DNA from: Lingula anatina
Taxonomy: Eukaryota > Brachiopoda > Lingulata > Lingulida > Lingulidae
Reading direction: 5' to 3'
NCBI RefSeq assembly: GCF_001039355.2
Contig: NW_019773637.1
Location: 275,569-339,568, forward strand
DNA length: 64,000 bases
The translations under genes were made by a program, and so were the position numbers. Positions 33,901-43,278 of this stretch are shown piece after piece. Position 1 is the stretch's first letter; each line of letters begins with the position of its first letter. Below the pieces are notes generated by a model. It searched no databases. It was not told the DNA's origin and saw only the letters and a program-made list of their open reading frames with translations.

Positions 33901-34883
33901 TAGATATTTATAGCATTGAAATCACTGTGATTGAGTTCACAAACCAAAATGCTAGCATGAGATCACAATTTAGGTCATTCACATGGAAAACAAACAGGTC
34001 AGATCAAGTCTGGATGTTGTCATGGTAACCAGGAGATCCACACTGCAACTGTTGACTTAGTGGACAATTGCAGTGTCTTTATCAAACAAGCTGACAGCCA
34101 GATTGGCAAACTTCAGCTTGACTTACGCTGATTTTATTTGTCCAAGTGCATGAACGTCTTCTTTCCATGTTGCTATGGTTTATACCTTATGCTCTCCCTG
34201 TTGCCATGGTCACTACCCTATGCCCTTGTTGTTGCCATGGATAATGCCTTATGCCCTCCTTGTCATGTTTCATACACTATGCCCACCCTTTAGTTATGTT
34301 CCTCTTGTTATTGTCTGTCCTGTACCATTAAAATTATTTTCCTACCATGGGTAGTATTGTCATCTCAGCTGTTCCCTTTGCAAAGTCTTTTTTGTCTGGC
34401 TTATTGTCAGGACAAGTATTGCCTTGTTGCCATGGTAAATGCCTTACAGTTTCCATACCTTTCAGACAGAATACACACATCCAACATGAAACTGGATTTT
34501 TTTTTTTTTTTTTGAACTTAAGGATTGAATTGAACTTCTTAAAGATAATGGATGGTTGGATTCATTCTGAAAGAATTTTTTTAGCCTGCTGCCAAGGCTG
34601 TATCCATTTTTGTATGCCAAGTTTGTAATATGTCATACCCCTTCTATAACATTACCTCAGTTTTCATTTCAGCAGGTATTTATGTCAGTCACTGAGCTGT
34701 ATGATACCATTTCCCATTGCAGTCTACGTGTACACAAAATACATCAAGACAGATGATGCAGGAGCAGCAGCTGGGCCCTCAGTGGCCCCTGTGGGGCCTG
34801 CCACTGCCCCGGGGCCAACCAGCCCTGCAGCCATAGTCTCCCCCTCTGCAGGCCCCGTGAAAGATGCCGGAGGGGGCCAGTAG
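17251..34883 (+). CDS. VAMP: Synaptobrevin/VAMP, multi-isoform v-SNARE
   Basis: Vesicle R-SNARE that pairs with syntaxin and SNAP-25-type proteins in exocytosis. The start codon is split: AT at 17251-17252, G at the start of exon 2. One isoform uses 17251..17252, 19555..19590 (or its duplicate 23190..23225), 24186..24270, 25478..25556, 28857..28936, 31270..31321 and 34723..34883. That is 495 nt, 164 aa. The N-terminus is [13 protein letters not shown] followed by a Pro/Gly-rich stretch and [12 protein letters not shown]. Next come the R-SNARE motif with zero-layer Arg in LERDQKL, the WW juxtamembrane motif, the membrane anchor, and a 53-residue Pro/Ala-rich tail on the lumenal side. Three exon positions exist in alternative copies (separate entries). 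Because 79, 80 and 52 nt are not multiples of three, adding a second copy at any one position shifts the frame, so they must be mutually exclusive. Most like vertebrate VAMP1/2/3. Confidence 0.92.
18164..20429. repeat. Tandem duplicated block, copy A
   Basis: About 2.27 kb in VAMP intron 1/exon 2, starting cgctgagggtattctcaatt and ending gaccttgatccattgt. It recurs at 20532-24058 with only scattered substitutions and small indels. It contains VAMP exon 2. An N at 18189 lies next to a short local duplication of ttctcaattgtttc near the left edge. Confidence 0.92.
19555..19590 (+). other. VAMP: VAMP exon 2, copy A
   Basis: Thirty-six nucleotides between acaaccacag-type acceptor and gtaagt donor. 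Joined to the AT of exon 1 it gives [12 protein letters not shown] plus two bases of the next Pro codon. It is identical to 23190..23225. Since 36 is a multiple of three, skipping none or including both keeps the frame. Confidence 0.85.
20472..20530. repeat. GTCGCC-type short tandem repeat
   Basis: GC-rich repeated gtcgccgtc/gtccctgtc units, ending at the N at 20531 that borders duplicated block B. The base composition is unlike the surrounding AT-rich intron. Confidence 0.8.
21687..22972. mobile_element. 1286 bp DNA transposon with 5 bp target duplication
   Basis: Terminal inverted repeats CAGTGTTTCCCCTG and CAGGGGAAACACTG. It is flanked by gattg on both sides, and the uninterrupted site is preserved in block A (gattgattgactaaat). 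The right end has gcgaggcg-type subterminal repeats. No transposase reading frame is visible, so it is non-autonomous. The 5 bp duplication and CAG...CTG ends recall the hAT5 group, but the assignment is tentative. Confidence 0.88.
23190..23225 (+). other. VAMP: VAMP exon 2, copy B
   Basis: Base-for-base repeat of exon 2A with the same acceptor and donor. If both were spliced in, the protein would gain twelve extra residues ([12 protein letters not shown]) in frame. Confidence 0.75.
24186..24270 (+). other. VAMP: VAMP exon 3
   Basis: Eighty-five nucleotides, acceptor tgttatgtag and donor gtaagt. It encodes [19 protein letters not shown] and [10 protein letters not shown], i.e. the Pro/Gly-rich N-terminal region and the start of the SNARE motif. 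It ends in phase 0, ready for any of the three exon 4 versions. Confidence 0.9.
25145..25404. mobile_element. 260 bp hAT-like MITE
   Basis: Ends CAGGGCCGTAGCC and GGCTACGGCCCTG-type inverted repeats (12 bp core CAGGGCCGTAGC). It is flanked by gtagc at 25140-25144 and 25405-25409. GC-rich near both ends (ggggggcagctgccccccct). No coding capacity. It lies 74 bases before the acceptor of VAMP exon 4a. Confidence 0.82.
25478..25556 (+). other. VAMP: VAMP exon 4a, alternative SNARE N-half
   Basis: Seventy-nine nucleotides, acceptor tattctcag, donor gtaacg. It encodes [12 protein letters not shown] then [14 protein letters not shown], with the zero-layer Arg. This is the version closest to vertebrate VAMP2, which has SELDDRA. 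Confidence 0.9.
26115..26193 (+). other. VAMP: VAMP exon 4b, alternative SNARE N-half
   Basis: Seventy-nine nucleotides with the same phases as 4a, acceptor gtacctag, donor gtaata. It encodes [12 protein letters not shown] then [14 protein letters not shown]. It differs from 4a at five residues (D to E, S to T, E to Q, G to E and none in the [14 protein letters not shown] core). Confidence 0.88.
26776..26854 (+). other. VAMP: VAMP exon 4c, alternative SNARE N-half
   Basis: Seventy-nine nucleotides, acceptor tttcttag, donor gtaaat. It encodes [12 protein letters not shown] then [14 protein letters not shown]. It is closer to 4b than to 4a in DNA (shared gtggaaaaagttttaga), so 4b and 4c are the younger pair. 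Confidence 0.88.
28538..28804. mobile_element. Foldback element, family D copy 1
   Basis: Ends cctctgcgaaaatttg and caatttttgcagg, with inner inverted arms acttacggttctcaatct and agattgagaactgtaggta. Relatives lie at about 53870-54080 and 60688-60962. Possible target duplication ggtcaa. It ends 52 bases before VAMP exon 5a. Confidence 0.75.
28857..28936 (+). other. VAMP: VAMP exon 5a, alternative SNARE C-half
   Basis: Eighty nucleotides, acceptor taccttctcag, donor gtagac. With the preceding G it encodes [19 protein letters not shown] then KYWWKNCK, the second half of the SNARE helix and the Trp-Trp membrane-proximal motif. Confidence 0.9.
28943..29103. repeat. Imperfect tandem repeat after VAMP exon 5a
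   Basis: About five degenerate units of the form gctgctgccacctacagttg plus gttgcttctt, directly behind the exon 5a donor. It forms part of the intron between the two exon 5 versions. Confidence 0.65.
29841..29920 (+). other. VAMP: VAMP exon 5b, alternative SNARE C-half
   Basis: Eighty nucleotides, acceptor tttttaatag, donor gttcaa (weaker than that of 5a). With the preceding G it encodes [19 protein letters not shown] then KYWWQNCK. It replaces the [13 protein letters not shown] of 5a. Confidence 0.9.
30875..30941. repeat. (AT)n microsatellite
   Basis: About 33 uninterrupted AT units within VAMP, between exon clusters 5 and 6. Confidence 0.95.
31270..31321 (+). other. VAMP: VAMP exon 6a, alternative membrane anchor
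   Basis: Fifty-two nucleotides, acceptor tgttcctag, donor gtaaga. It encodes [17 protein letters not shown] and the first base of the next codon, i.e. most of a single transmembrane helix. Confidence 0.87.
31488..31539 (+). other. VAMP: VAMP exon 6b, alternative membrane anchor
   Basis: Fifty-two nucleotides, acceptor ccccctcag, donor gtaagt. It encodes [17 protein letters not shown] and one base. It lies only 166 bp after exon 6a. Confidence 0.87.
32189..32240 (+). other. VAMP: VAMP exon 6c, alternative membrane anchor
   Basis: Fifty-two nucleotides, acceptor ctttctttcag, donor gtaagt. It encodes [17 protein letters not shown] and one base. It is the most diverged anchor, with a Trp near the cytosolic edge instead of the Met-rich start. 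Confidence 0.85.
34158..34310. repeat. Degenerate tandem repeat in VAMP intron
   Basis: Three to four imperfect units of about 45-50 bp sharing tgttgccatgg and ccttatgccct. Confidence 0.55.
34673..34695 (+). other. VAMP: VAMP alternative end giving a short tail
   Basis: After a strong pyrimidine tract lie two tandem acceptors, ttcag at 34672 and cag at 34675 (a NAGNAG site). Joined to the single G left by any exon 6, they read AGIYVSH-stop or GIYVSH-stop, ending at 34695. This would give a VAMP with a 6-7 residue lumenal tail, as in typical synaptobrevins. It is a prediction from splice-site sequence and frame only. Confidence 0.55.
34723..34883 (+). other. VAMP: VAMP last coding exon, long lumenal tail
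   Basis: Acceptor cccattgcag. It encodes [12 protein letters not shown] followed by about 40 residues rich in Ala, Pro, Gly and Ser, ending KDAGGGQ and TAG at 34881. Base composition is GC-rich compared with its surroundings. The tail would lie in the vesicle lumen or outside the cell after fusion. Confidence 0.85.
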
Positions 34884-37800
34884 AGGAGCAGCTGATACAA
34901 TTTGGAACATTGACGCCTCTTTCAGTATGATATTGACTAGTAATAATAGATGTTCTATCTAGGTTATAATCCACTGAATGGGTGCCTTTTGTTTTGTTTG
35001 ATCAGATTGATCAGATTAAGGTCTTTATTCTAATTTTGTCTATTTGTTTATTTAATCGTCTGAAATCTATATTGATCTGAATCTAGAAACTTTTAACTGG
35101 AAATATAACCAAAAAACCAACAGAAATGGGTCTTCTTGTCTTGGTAATCATTTTAAATACATGGCTTTAATGTTTGGTATCTGTTATCCTACTTTGGCTG
35201 TTACCCAAGGATGCGCCATTAGAATGTGTGTGTGTGATAAGTAATACTTCTAGCCTTCTAGGTAACAACCCCCAGACATAATGAATTCTCCAGAATTCCC
35301 TGAAAGTTCATCATATTCCCAAACATTATTTAATAGAAAACGAAGATGCTGCACAGATACCACAAGAAGGTGTATTCTATTTTGTTGTGTCAGTGATTCA
35401 AGTATTGATAGGTGTAATAACTGTAATCCTTGTTAAAATTATTTTTGTTGATGTAGTTGCAAGTAAATACCAAACATGTCATCTTGTCCATTGCCTCCTA
35501 TAGTTTGCATGTTGATATTTGCCAGTCATTAATTTTAGTTTAGTCTCACTGCAGTTGTTTATGAACCACTTTGAAAGTCTTGTGTGGTATGCCTGACTAC
35601 AGCGGTTAATAGATGGACCGGTGCCATTTTGTTAAAGTTTGTGTTGGAGATCTTTTGAAGTTTTTCACATTGGCAGATGACCTATTTAAGTTGGTAAAAT
35701 GAAGACTTATTTCAGTTGGTGTAAGGAGGTTCCGTTTATCTTTGTTAATAAACCATCAGTCAAAGTTGACCAGTAGCTGAAAATTATTTTCATTGGGGTG
35801 CTTTCTTCAAAGTGTTTTATTCATAGTTTCCAGAAGTTCAGGGATTCTGTTTCTCATTGTTTTTTAGTCAAGTCTTACTCTTTGTGGCATTTACTTCTTG
35901 CATTTGTGAGGTGACTGTGTGATGTAAAATGATGTCGCCTTGGCATGCTCTGTGTGGAACCTGATATGTTTGTGAATTTTCCACAGTTCACTGCTTTTGC
36001 TTCCATTTTCATTGCTTATCAATTCAACAGTTTTCAAAATGTATTTGTGTTATATGAAACCATTCTTATATTTTCTTTCTTTTGTAGTACCCTCTTGTTT
36101 TGAGATATTTCACTATAATTTTCTGGAATAAATTTTTTTTTCAGTTTTTGGGTGCATTCTTTGTTCGTTCCATGGTATTTATCTGAGCCAGTTTTATGAT
36201 TAATGACAATCTTATTTTTTCCTTTCTCTTTCAGTGTTTTGCTGTGTATTTTTACCTATATGATTGTTACAAGTTTCACTTATTTCATACTGCATCATTT
36301 TTTCTATTTGATCAAAGTCTGAGAATTGAACATTGTTTTGTACTTTGAATTAAATATATGGACATTGCTAGTCTTGGTACTTGACCAAAAGTTCATACTC
36401 GTCAAGGTTTAAAGGAAAATTGAAATTTAATAATTATATAATTGGAGAAAAAACAATGTTTAATTTCTACAGGCATTTTCCATTTTCTTTGTTCCATTTT
36501 AGATTAAGCACTACTGTGTCTACGATAAAAAATTGAAATACTATGAAATATGCCATCTATAAAATGAAGTTGTCTTGAAGTGAAAAGAGTATACAGAAAA
36601 TCATAGTGCACAACTTATCAATGTAAAGAAATGACTTTAGCTCTGACATGAGATGTGTTTGTATCACTACCATCTTGTGAAGAAAGATGAGTCGAAACTC
36701 TTGTTTGATGTCCTTACTGACCAGATTAGTCATGAAACCTACATCCAAGGTGAAATATTTTAAGGCAATGGTGCTGACATCTATTATCATCAAGAGGGGG
36801 TGAGACCATGCAGTTGTTGCTGCCCCCTATTGTTCGTAATAGGTGCTGACACCTATTCGTTTGTAATAGGTGCTGACACCTGTTGTTTCTGACATTAACT
36901 TACGTGGTGTTTTTTTCACACTTTTTTATAGTGTGGATAGTGACAAGCCTACCTAAAGATGGCAAAAGTTCTGGAGGCACCAATTCAACACGAGCTGAGG
37001 GCAGGCGATTATAAAGGAGCAAAATGGGAATGAAGTAGATGTAGATGCTAGCAGTATACTGGTTGTTTTGTTCAGGAAAAGCCTGTGTCATGTCTACATG
37101 TAAAGAGGTGACTGTACAGTTTGCTGGTTAAGCAACAATATGATATCAACTTCAAATTAAAGATTATGATATATACATATAATTGTGGTAAATCATTGTA
37201 CATTGTATCATAATTGGCTGTAGCCAATAGGAATCCAAGGAGTTTTCATGTTGTATATTTATCTTCAAAAAGGGGTTTCAACAGCATCCAACAAAGTCTC
37301 CATTTTGAACAATTCAATTTGTTTGTTCTTATTTTTTGAGAGTTGACTATATACAAAGTTACAGCATGTTGGATATATCTTAGCTCGTACAAGGAAAAAC
37401 AGCAAAATGAAATTAACAGTATTTATTTATTTATTTATTTATTTATTTATATTTTTTTTTTTTTTTTTTGGGGGGGGGGGGGGCATTTTTTATCAAGCTA
37501 GTAACATGTCATATAGCACTTTCTAAATAAGAACTTATTAAGTTTTGTTTGGGATATGATGAAGTGTTATTCCTCGGTAACATTCCTGGATCTGTGACAT
37601 CCATAACCCATGGAGTCTCCTCTTGCTAATGACATCCATCCTTATTTGGGACAAATAACACACCTAATGAGGACCTGGGAAAAATGAGTTACCTTAGACC
37701 TTATGCGCTTGACATCGCTAATCTCAATGGGTATTAAAGATGGTGCAAGGAGGGGGTGGGGTGGGGGGGGGGTTGTAGTCCTGTGGGACACGAGGGTTTG

Positions 37801-39954
37801 CCATTCCGCTATATTTGGGCAATGTGTCAAGTTATGCCTCTTCAGGATGCCACAGAAAAGGTTGATAGACATAGTCTAAACACAGTTCCCTACACTCTCA
37901 GTGATATCTGAATAGGGGAAAGGTCAAGCTAAGCAATAACTCCATTTTACCTGTACTTGTAGACGTATGTTGTGGCAACAGTTTTGAGTTGCACGCTTCC
38001 AGATCCCACCTGGAGGTGATGATTAGTGATGTCAGTGCAAAAGATCTGGAGTAGTGGAATTTTCTCTTACTGAGACTTTGAGCAGTGTCTGTGGGTAAAA
38101 TGTAAAGAAGTACTGTCCGATAATCTAAGATACTGATATAAAACACAAAGGGTACAGTTAGGTGTTATGTGTATGTGAGGGATATGGAACACTAGTTTCT
38201 CAAGATGTACCAGAAATTATCAGGTCAGACAAAAAATAAGTTTTTTAAAATCAGTTCACATCAGGTTAATCTTAAGTACCCAAAGTTATTGCCACTGGCC
38301 TTGGATGGATAATAAAATGGGAAGGGGAGGGGAGGGAGTTTGTAGAAAAAAAGTAGAAGCAGACCCACTGAGAATGGGTTTTACCACCTATTATAGGAGG
38401 AGAGGGACTTGATCTGCCCTGATTTCATTGAAGTAAAATACATAAGACTGCTTGTGGTTGTCTCACTGCAAGCAAGGGCTTGATGGGTAAAATTGGGATT
38501 TAAATTCAATCTGATGTGAACAGTCCTATTTATAAGCTAATAAGGAAACATTCAGGAAAAACCTTGGGTAAAATCTTAAGTATTAAAAATCTGGCGACAT
38601 ATTTTAAACCTTTAAGCTCGTATTATTATTTTTATTTCATTTCATTTATTTGTACAATTTGAACTTTGATTCTAGGTTATTCAAGAAGAATTTGGAATTT
38701 TGTTTCCTAGTTTATAACAGACCTGTATGAATAGAAAGAAAAAGTGTTTATGCTATATTATAACAGAGCAGTTCTGTAATATTGACTACTAGACATCTGT
38801 GGCGAGTGAGTTTACTTTTACTAAGTGTATTTTTAACTGCTGTACAATTTAGCCAATCCTGTGTTATTACTAGACATTTCATCAAAAGGCAGATGGAGTA
38901 TTTATCCAAATATTAATAATAGAAAAATAGTTACTTTGTCATTCAAAAGAAAGGTGCAAGCCTTTGGCACTAGTAGTAGAAAAAAATATCCTGCAAGCAG
39001 GTGGTGAATTTCCATGGTCTTTTTTTTTCTCAATTAATTTATTGTCTCAATGTTCAGATTCTACAGGAACTTGAGTTGACCCGTGTTTGGATTTTTGGAA
39101 GATGATACATATTGTAACTTGGTCAAAAGCAATGTGAAGTTGTTTCCAAGTCCAATATATCTCTGCAATGATCCGTTCACAAACGTGTGCAATCAGAAAA
39201 TATTATGTCGCTGTACACAAAAGTTGATTTTGTAAATATGATATTGTTGATGTGTTTGTTTGTAGCCTTAGCTTGATGACATTTATGGTAATTACTCACA
39301 AGTTTCAAAAACCACACATTCCCACATTTTATCTTTTCTGACTATTTGGTCATCGTTCAATGTTTAATTTTTCAAAATTGAGCCCATAACTTGTTCAGAA
39401 CTTTGAATAATATTATTGTCACATCTCAAAAGTATTGTTTCAGGAAATATTTGGTTGTATATAAATTTTGTAGGTAATTTTTCAAATTAAAAAAATCAGT
39501 GAGATGTCACGCAAAACATTGCTTTTGAAAATATGAATAGAATACAATCAAATTTTGTGAGTATTTACCATAATCATGTTGTCACTCTTAATTAATAATG
39601 TCTGGTTAAAGTTTACTTCAGGCTTAACATGGAAATTTCCGTGGATGTGAAGTGTATTGGTATTGTATTTATGTATTGTTAAAGGATTTAGAAATGCAGA
39701 AATAAAAGACCTTGTACAGCTGAAACTGTTAAATGTTTCATTTTCTTTGAAAATCACGTATTACTTACATTTTCATTAAATAGCTAATATCTTGCATTGT
39801 TAAGTATTTTGAACTTAAAATGATCAAATTCTTGGTCTGGAATTTGAGACCAATATTCCAGTTAACATCCTTTTCTAAAATTTCCCTCAATTATCGGAAA
39901 TCTGGTTGCCGTGTTCACGTGACTAGTTTTTGGTCAAAATGCATATTTATTCTA
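34884..39954. other. VAMP 3' UTR and intergenic DNA
   Basis: No coding exon recognised. AATAAA-type signals lie near 35745 (ttaataaacc), 36127 (ggaataaat) and 39700 (gaaataaaag), so the 3' UTR may be long. It also contains a 26 bp tandem repeat with palindrome aataggtgctgacacctatt at 36838-36890, (ATTT)n followed by poly-T and poly-G at 37424-37483, and plain AT-rich DNA. Confidence 0.45.
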
Positions 39955-40098
39955 AGAGCTCATTCGGAATGGCAGGCTCACAGATACGTGGATCAAGTAC
40001 AGTGACCCACTTATTAATTCCCTGATTAGACACTGAATAGATTCCCTGCAGGGATTGCACAACAAACATTCAAGAGGGTCGGACATATTTCATCTTAG
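39955..40098. mobile_element. Foldback element, family C decayed copy
   Basis: Contains tagacactgaatagattccc and gtcggacatatttcatc flanked by cattcggaatgg, matching the family C hairpins at 57421, 57967 and 61749. The ends have decayed. Confidence 0.6.
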
Positions 40099-40187
40099 AA
40101 AATATAGTGTTGTGCTCTTGTTCCAAAAGCACCTGCTTAAAGCAAATTAAAAGACAAATGGGAAATTACTAAAAATAAATATATTTT

Positions 40188-41210
40188 TCATGGAATATTA
40201 GTATTGTTAGTCCTTGTGCAACACTGTGAAGGCAATGCCTCCCAGTCGTATTCGTAAGAGTTCCGCAGTTTCACTTCCTTCTTACACAGCCTACCAGACA
40301 TCTGGATGCTGGCAAACTTCTGCTTCATAAGCTCTGTAGTCTGTTTATGTGTCACAATGTATTTATTTGAGCAGCCTCGTGATTTATATTCTGTATCAAA
40401 TCTGGTGTCGTGCACGCGGTTTAGTTCAACGGGTGCAAGCCAAGCGCCGACTGACACATCCTCGCTTTTAAATTTCTGTAAGTAGTTTGCACTGTTAGCT
40501 ATGTAATGGATCAAGTCAGAGGATAGTATGTAACCACCACCTAATGCATATGGTAAATAACGATCACAAAGCACCCATTCTTTTTCGGCCCATTTCCCCC
40601 TGCGATAAACATGTGCCCTGCCACTGAAGAATCCCCAGTAAAGGCGTTGTTGCTTCTTGCGTTTCAACTCCTCTGCGATGACATCAACACGTGCAAATGT
40701 ATCATCATCCCCTTTAAAGATGTAATGAAAATGAACATTCGCATCCAACCAAATGTACATCTGTAAAACTTTATCTGCAAGCTTTTCATATGCATCATGG
40801 ACATCTGGCAAAAGAAGGAGATCATTTGTTTTCTTGTTTTCTAGCTTCAAGTGACTCATTTCTTCTGGGGTTAAGTCCTTGGTTCCGATGACAAAGTAAG
40901 GCACAATATCCTTGGTGACATTTGACAACCAGGTCTGCCTTATCATGTCTCTTCGCTCTCTGTTTTGCCTCCCTGTTAGTATAGCAACAACCATGAAGGC
41001 ACTTAACATTTTGTTATGCATCTCAACATGCTTTGAATTCTGATTTTTTTCACCCAGAGCAGGTGATTGTGCAGAGCGCTCTGCTGGCATGCCACAAAAT
41101 GACATGTATAAGAGGCCACTAAAGAAGAGGAAAATGCCACAGATCAAAATTGTTGGAGCATGGCGGTTGAGATGTGTAGTGAATCTTTTGGGACTCTTGG
41201 TTGCATGCAT
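40188..41210 (-). CDS. B3GALT6: B3GALT6, beta-1,3-galactosyltransferase 6
   Basis: Golgi enzyme that adds the second galactose of the tetrasaccharide linker joining glycosaminoglycans to proteoglycan cores. Single exon, 340 aa (human 329). It is a type II membrane protein: cytosolic residues 1-19, anchor about 20-38, then a stem. Catalytic domain motifs are RRDMIRQTW (86-94), DLLLLPDVHDAYEKLADKV (130-148), the metal-binding DDD at 168-170 in FKGDDDTFARVD, LYWGFFSGR (190-198), YLPYALGGGYILSSDL (218-233), SEDVSVGAWLAPV (249-261) and RFDTEYKSRGCSNKY (270-284). The C-terminus YDWEALPSQCC...IP matches the family. Glycosylation sequons are NVT at 97 and NNT at 335. It lacks introns, as its human orthologue does. 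It is divergent from UBE2J2, which starts 2 kb away. Confidence 0.96.
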   Translation of the reverse strand: MHATKSPKRFTTHLNRHAPTILICGIFLFFSGLLYMSFCGMPAERSAQSPALGEKNQNSKHVEMHNKMLSAFMVVAILTGRQNRERRDMIRQTWLSNVTKDIVPYFVIGTKDLTPEEMSHLKLENKKTNDLLLLPDVHDAYEKLADKVLQMYIWLDANVHFHYIFKGDDDTFARVDVIAEELKRKKQQRLYWGFFSGRAHVYRRGKWAEKEWVLCDRYLPYALGGGYILSSDLIHYIANSANYLQKFKSEDVSVGAWLAPVELNRVHDTRFDTEYKSRGCSNKYIVTHKQTTELMKQKFASIQMSGRLCKKEVKLRNSYEYDWEALPSQCCTRTNNTNIP

Positions 41211-42535
41211 GCCTCAGTTTCGGATCAACAACTTTGTTAAATTAGCTAGGGGCCTGGAAACTTCTTCAGTTTAATCACTTCTGGCGTTCTGTCTAATATC
41301 ACAGCTGTATCAGTATCATCCATCGATAAACATTGCCATGACGTAACATCACTGTCAAAACATCAATGCCCGTAGTGGCATTACATCACCAACTGTGGTC
41401 TTTTAATACACAGATTGCTGTTGGTAAGCAAATTAGAATCAGTTGCTACAATTCTGACATCTTGCAGTTCTTTTTCCTTGAAATACAAGAATATGAGAAA
41501 TTAATAGAGTTTAAAAATATTAACTATGAGTAAAAAGGACATTTTGAAGGTAGAATGAAATAAATCTAGTATATATGTGCACAGGTTCATAAAAAATGTG
41601 AAACCTGAAGGTACTTGTCATGTATCGCAGTGCAGGTGCTGTAACTCGTTTTTATCGTATGTACATTAAAATTCTCTATACTACCGAGGTATTAACTGAT
41701 CTGAGGTCTATGCCAATATGTTGTTTACACTATCTGCTCGTGAATATATCCAAAACTTGAACAGTGAATAAAACGATACGAATATTTTGAGATTGAATTT
41801 GAAGTTGTAAATGAAAACGTACAGCTTGACACGCGACAGTGCTGGAGTTAATCTAGGTCAACCAAGACAAGCTCGTTTCCGATTCTGCAGTCATATCCGC
41901 CAATATTTACACCGACTGAAAGAAATCTGTCACTTATCTCGAAATAATTCCGCATTTTTATAATATTTACAGGCCAAAAATATTTGTTCAGATCAAAAAA
42001 GCAGATCGAAACTCTCAAAACAGAAAAACATCAGCTTGAAAAACAGAATGCTCCCTTGGGAACTAACCAATAAATGATAAGGAAAACTGTTCGCCCGTGT
42101 GAGATATACAACGCACTCACGGAAAAGAAAATATTCTGGAAAGCAGGGTATGTTAAATGTTCACGTATGTCATGTTGGTTCAGATATTTAATAGGGTATA
42201 TCAGCGTTGACTGTAATATATTACTCATCTCGCTATTAGCGTTTGTGTGCATGCTGAAAACCTGGTTACTATGAAAATAAAGCTGTCGTATCTAGTACTA
42301 CATTGTACTGTCAGTAATAGTACTGCAGCACTACTGTTAGTCTTTCCATTTCCGTATTTTGTTTGGTATTTTCCCCAGGTTGAATCTAAGCACACCCCAT
42401 TGAAGAGCCTCACCTTCAGTATACCAACATATCATTACCAAAGACTAACGGGTTTGCTAAGCATAACACTATCTTACCCGTGTATCCGTACCTTATTGTT
42501 GACCACTATCAGCATGGTTACAAGTCTAAGGCTGT
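41211..42535. other. B3GALT6/UBE2J2 intergenic region
   Basis: Holds the B3GALT6 5' flank and presumably an untranslated first exon of UBE2J2, because the UBE2J2 start codon follows a splice acceptor directly. I cannot place that exon. No other gene recognised. Confidence 0.4.
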
Positions 42536-42738
42536 ATTCCCAGAGCTTTTAGATCGATCTATCCCCGCGGGGAGTCTCACTAGATTACTGTCAGATAATC
42601 TGGCTTAAATGTCCGTCCCGCCTACTACAAGCTGTAAGGGGGTAATTAACTTTCGTGTCGGCTCGGCTGACAGCTATTTAGCATGAACCCCCAGGGAGAT
42701 AGGTCGATCAAAAGTAGATCGATCTAATCTCTGGAAAT
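42536..42738 (+). mobile_element. Foldback element, family A copy 3
   Basis: Same orientation as the copy at 665: tttagatcgatctatccccg at the left, gtccgtcccgcctactacaa and gctgtaagggggtaattaac inside, gatcgatctaatctctggaa at the right. About 540 bp upstream of the UBE2J2 start codon. Confidence 0.82.
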
Positions 42739-43278
42739 GGGGTCTATGTGTGGCTTTTTTTTCTACGAAGGGACTAAATTTGGTGTACAGATAGCCACAT
42801 TGTACGGGCATAACTAAGCTGTTTGAATCTTAAGTTATCTCATTTGGTTCAGATGCATTTTTAAAGTTGCCATGCCTTTTTATACACCATTTTTATAGCA
42901 GCCAGTAATGCATTCTTGATACAATCTAGTGATAAATATAGTGATATAAGAATCTTTTGAAGCATGCACAGTGTAATTTGTCCTCCTAACATTGGCTTAA
43001 TTAATGGGGTACTCCAGAGAGTTTAAATGTTTATCACTATTGTCAATTATTTCTTAGCAGTGATTATACAGTGAATCTTTATTGATGAAACACCTTCACA
43101 TACAAGGTCCATTCATCAAATCATGGACTTTAAATCTTACTACATCAAAATAAAAAATAAAAGATATATCATTTAATATCATTCAATGATAAATAAATCA
43201 AGCGAAAAATTATCTTGTCCTCATGAGTTGCCACAGGCTAGTGTATTTATTGTTTTATGTTATAATAATTGATTCCAG

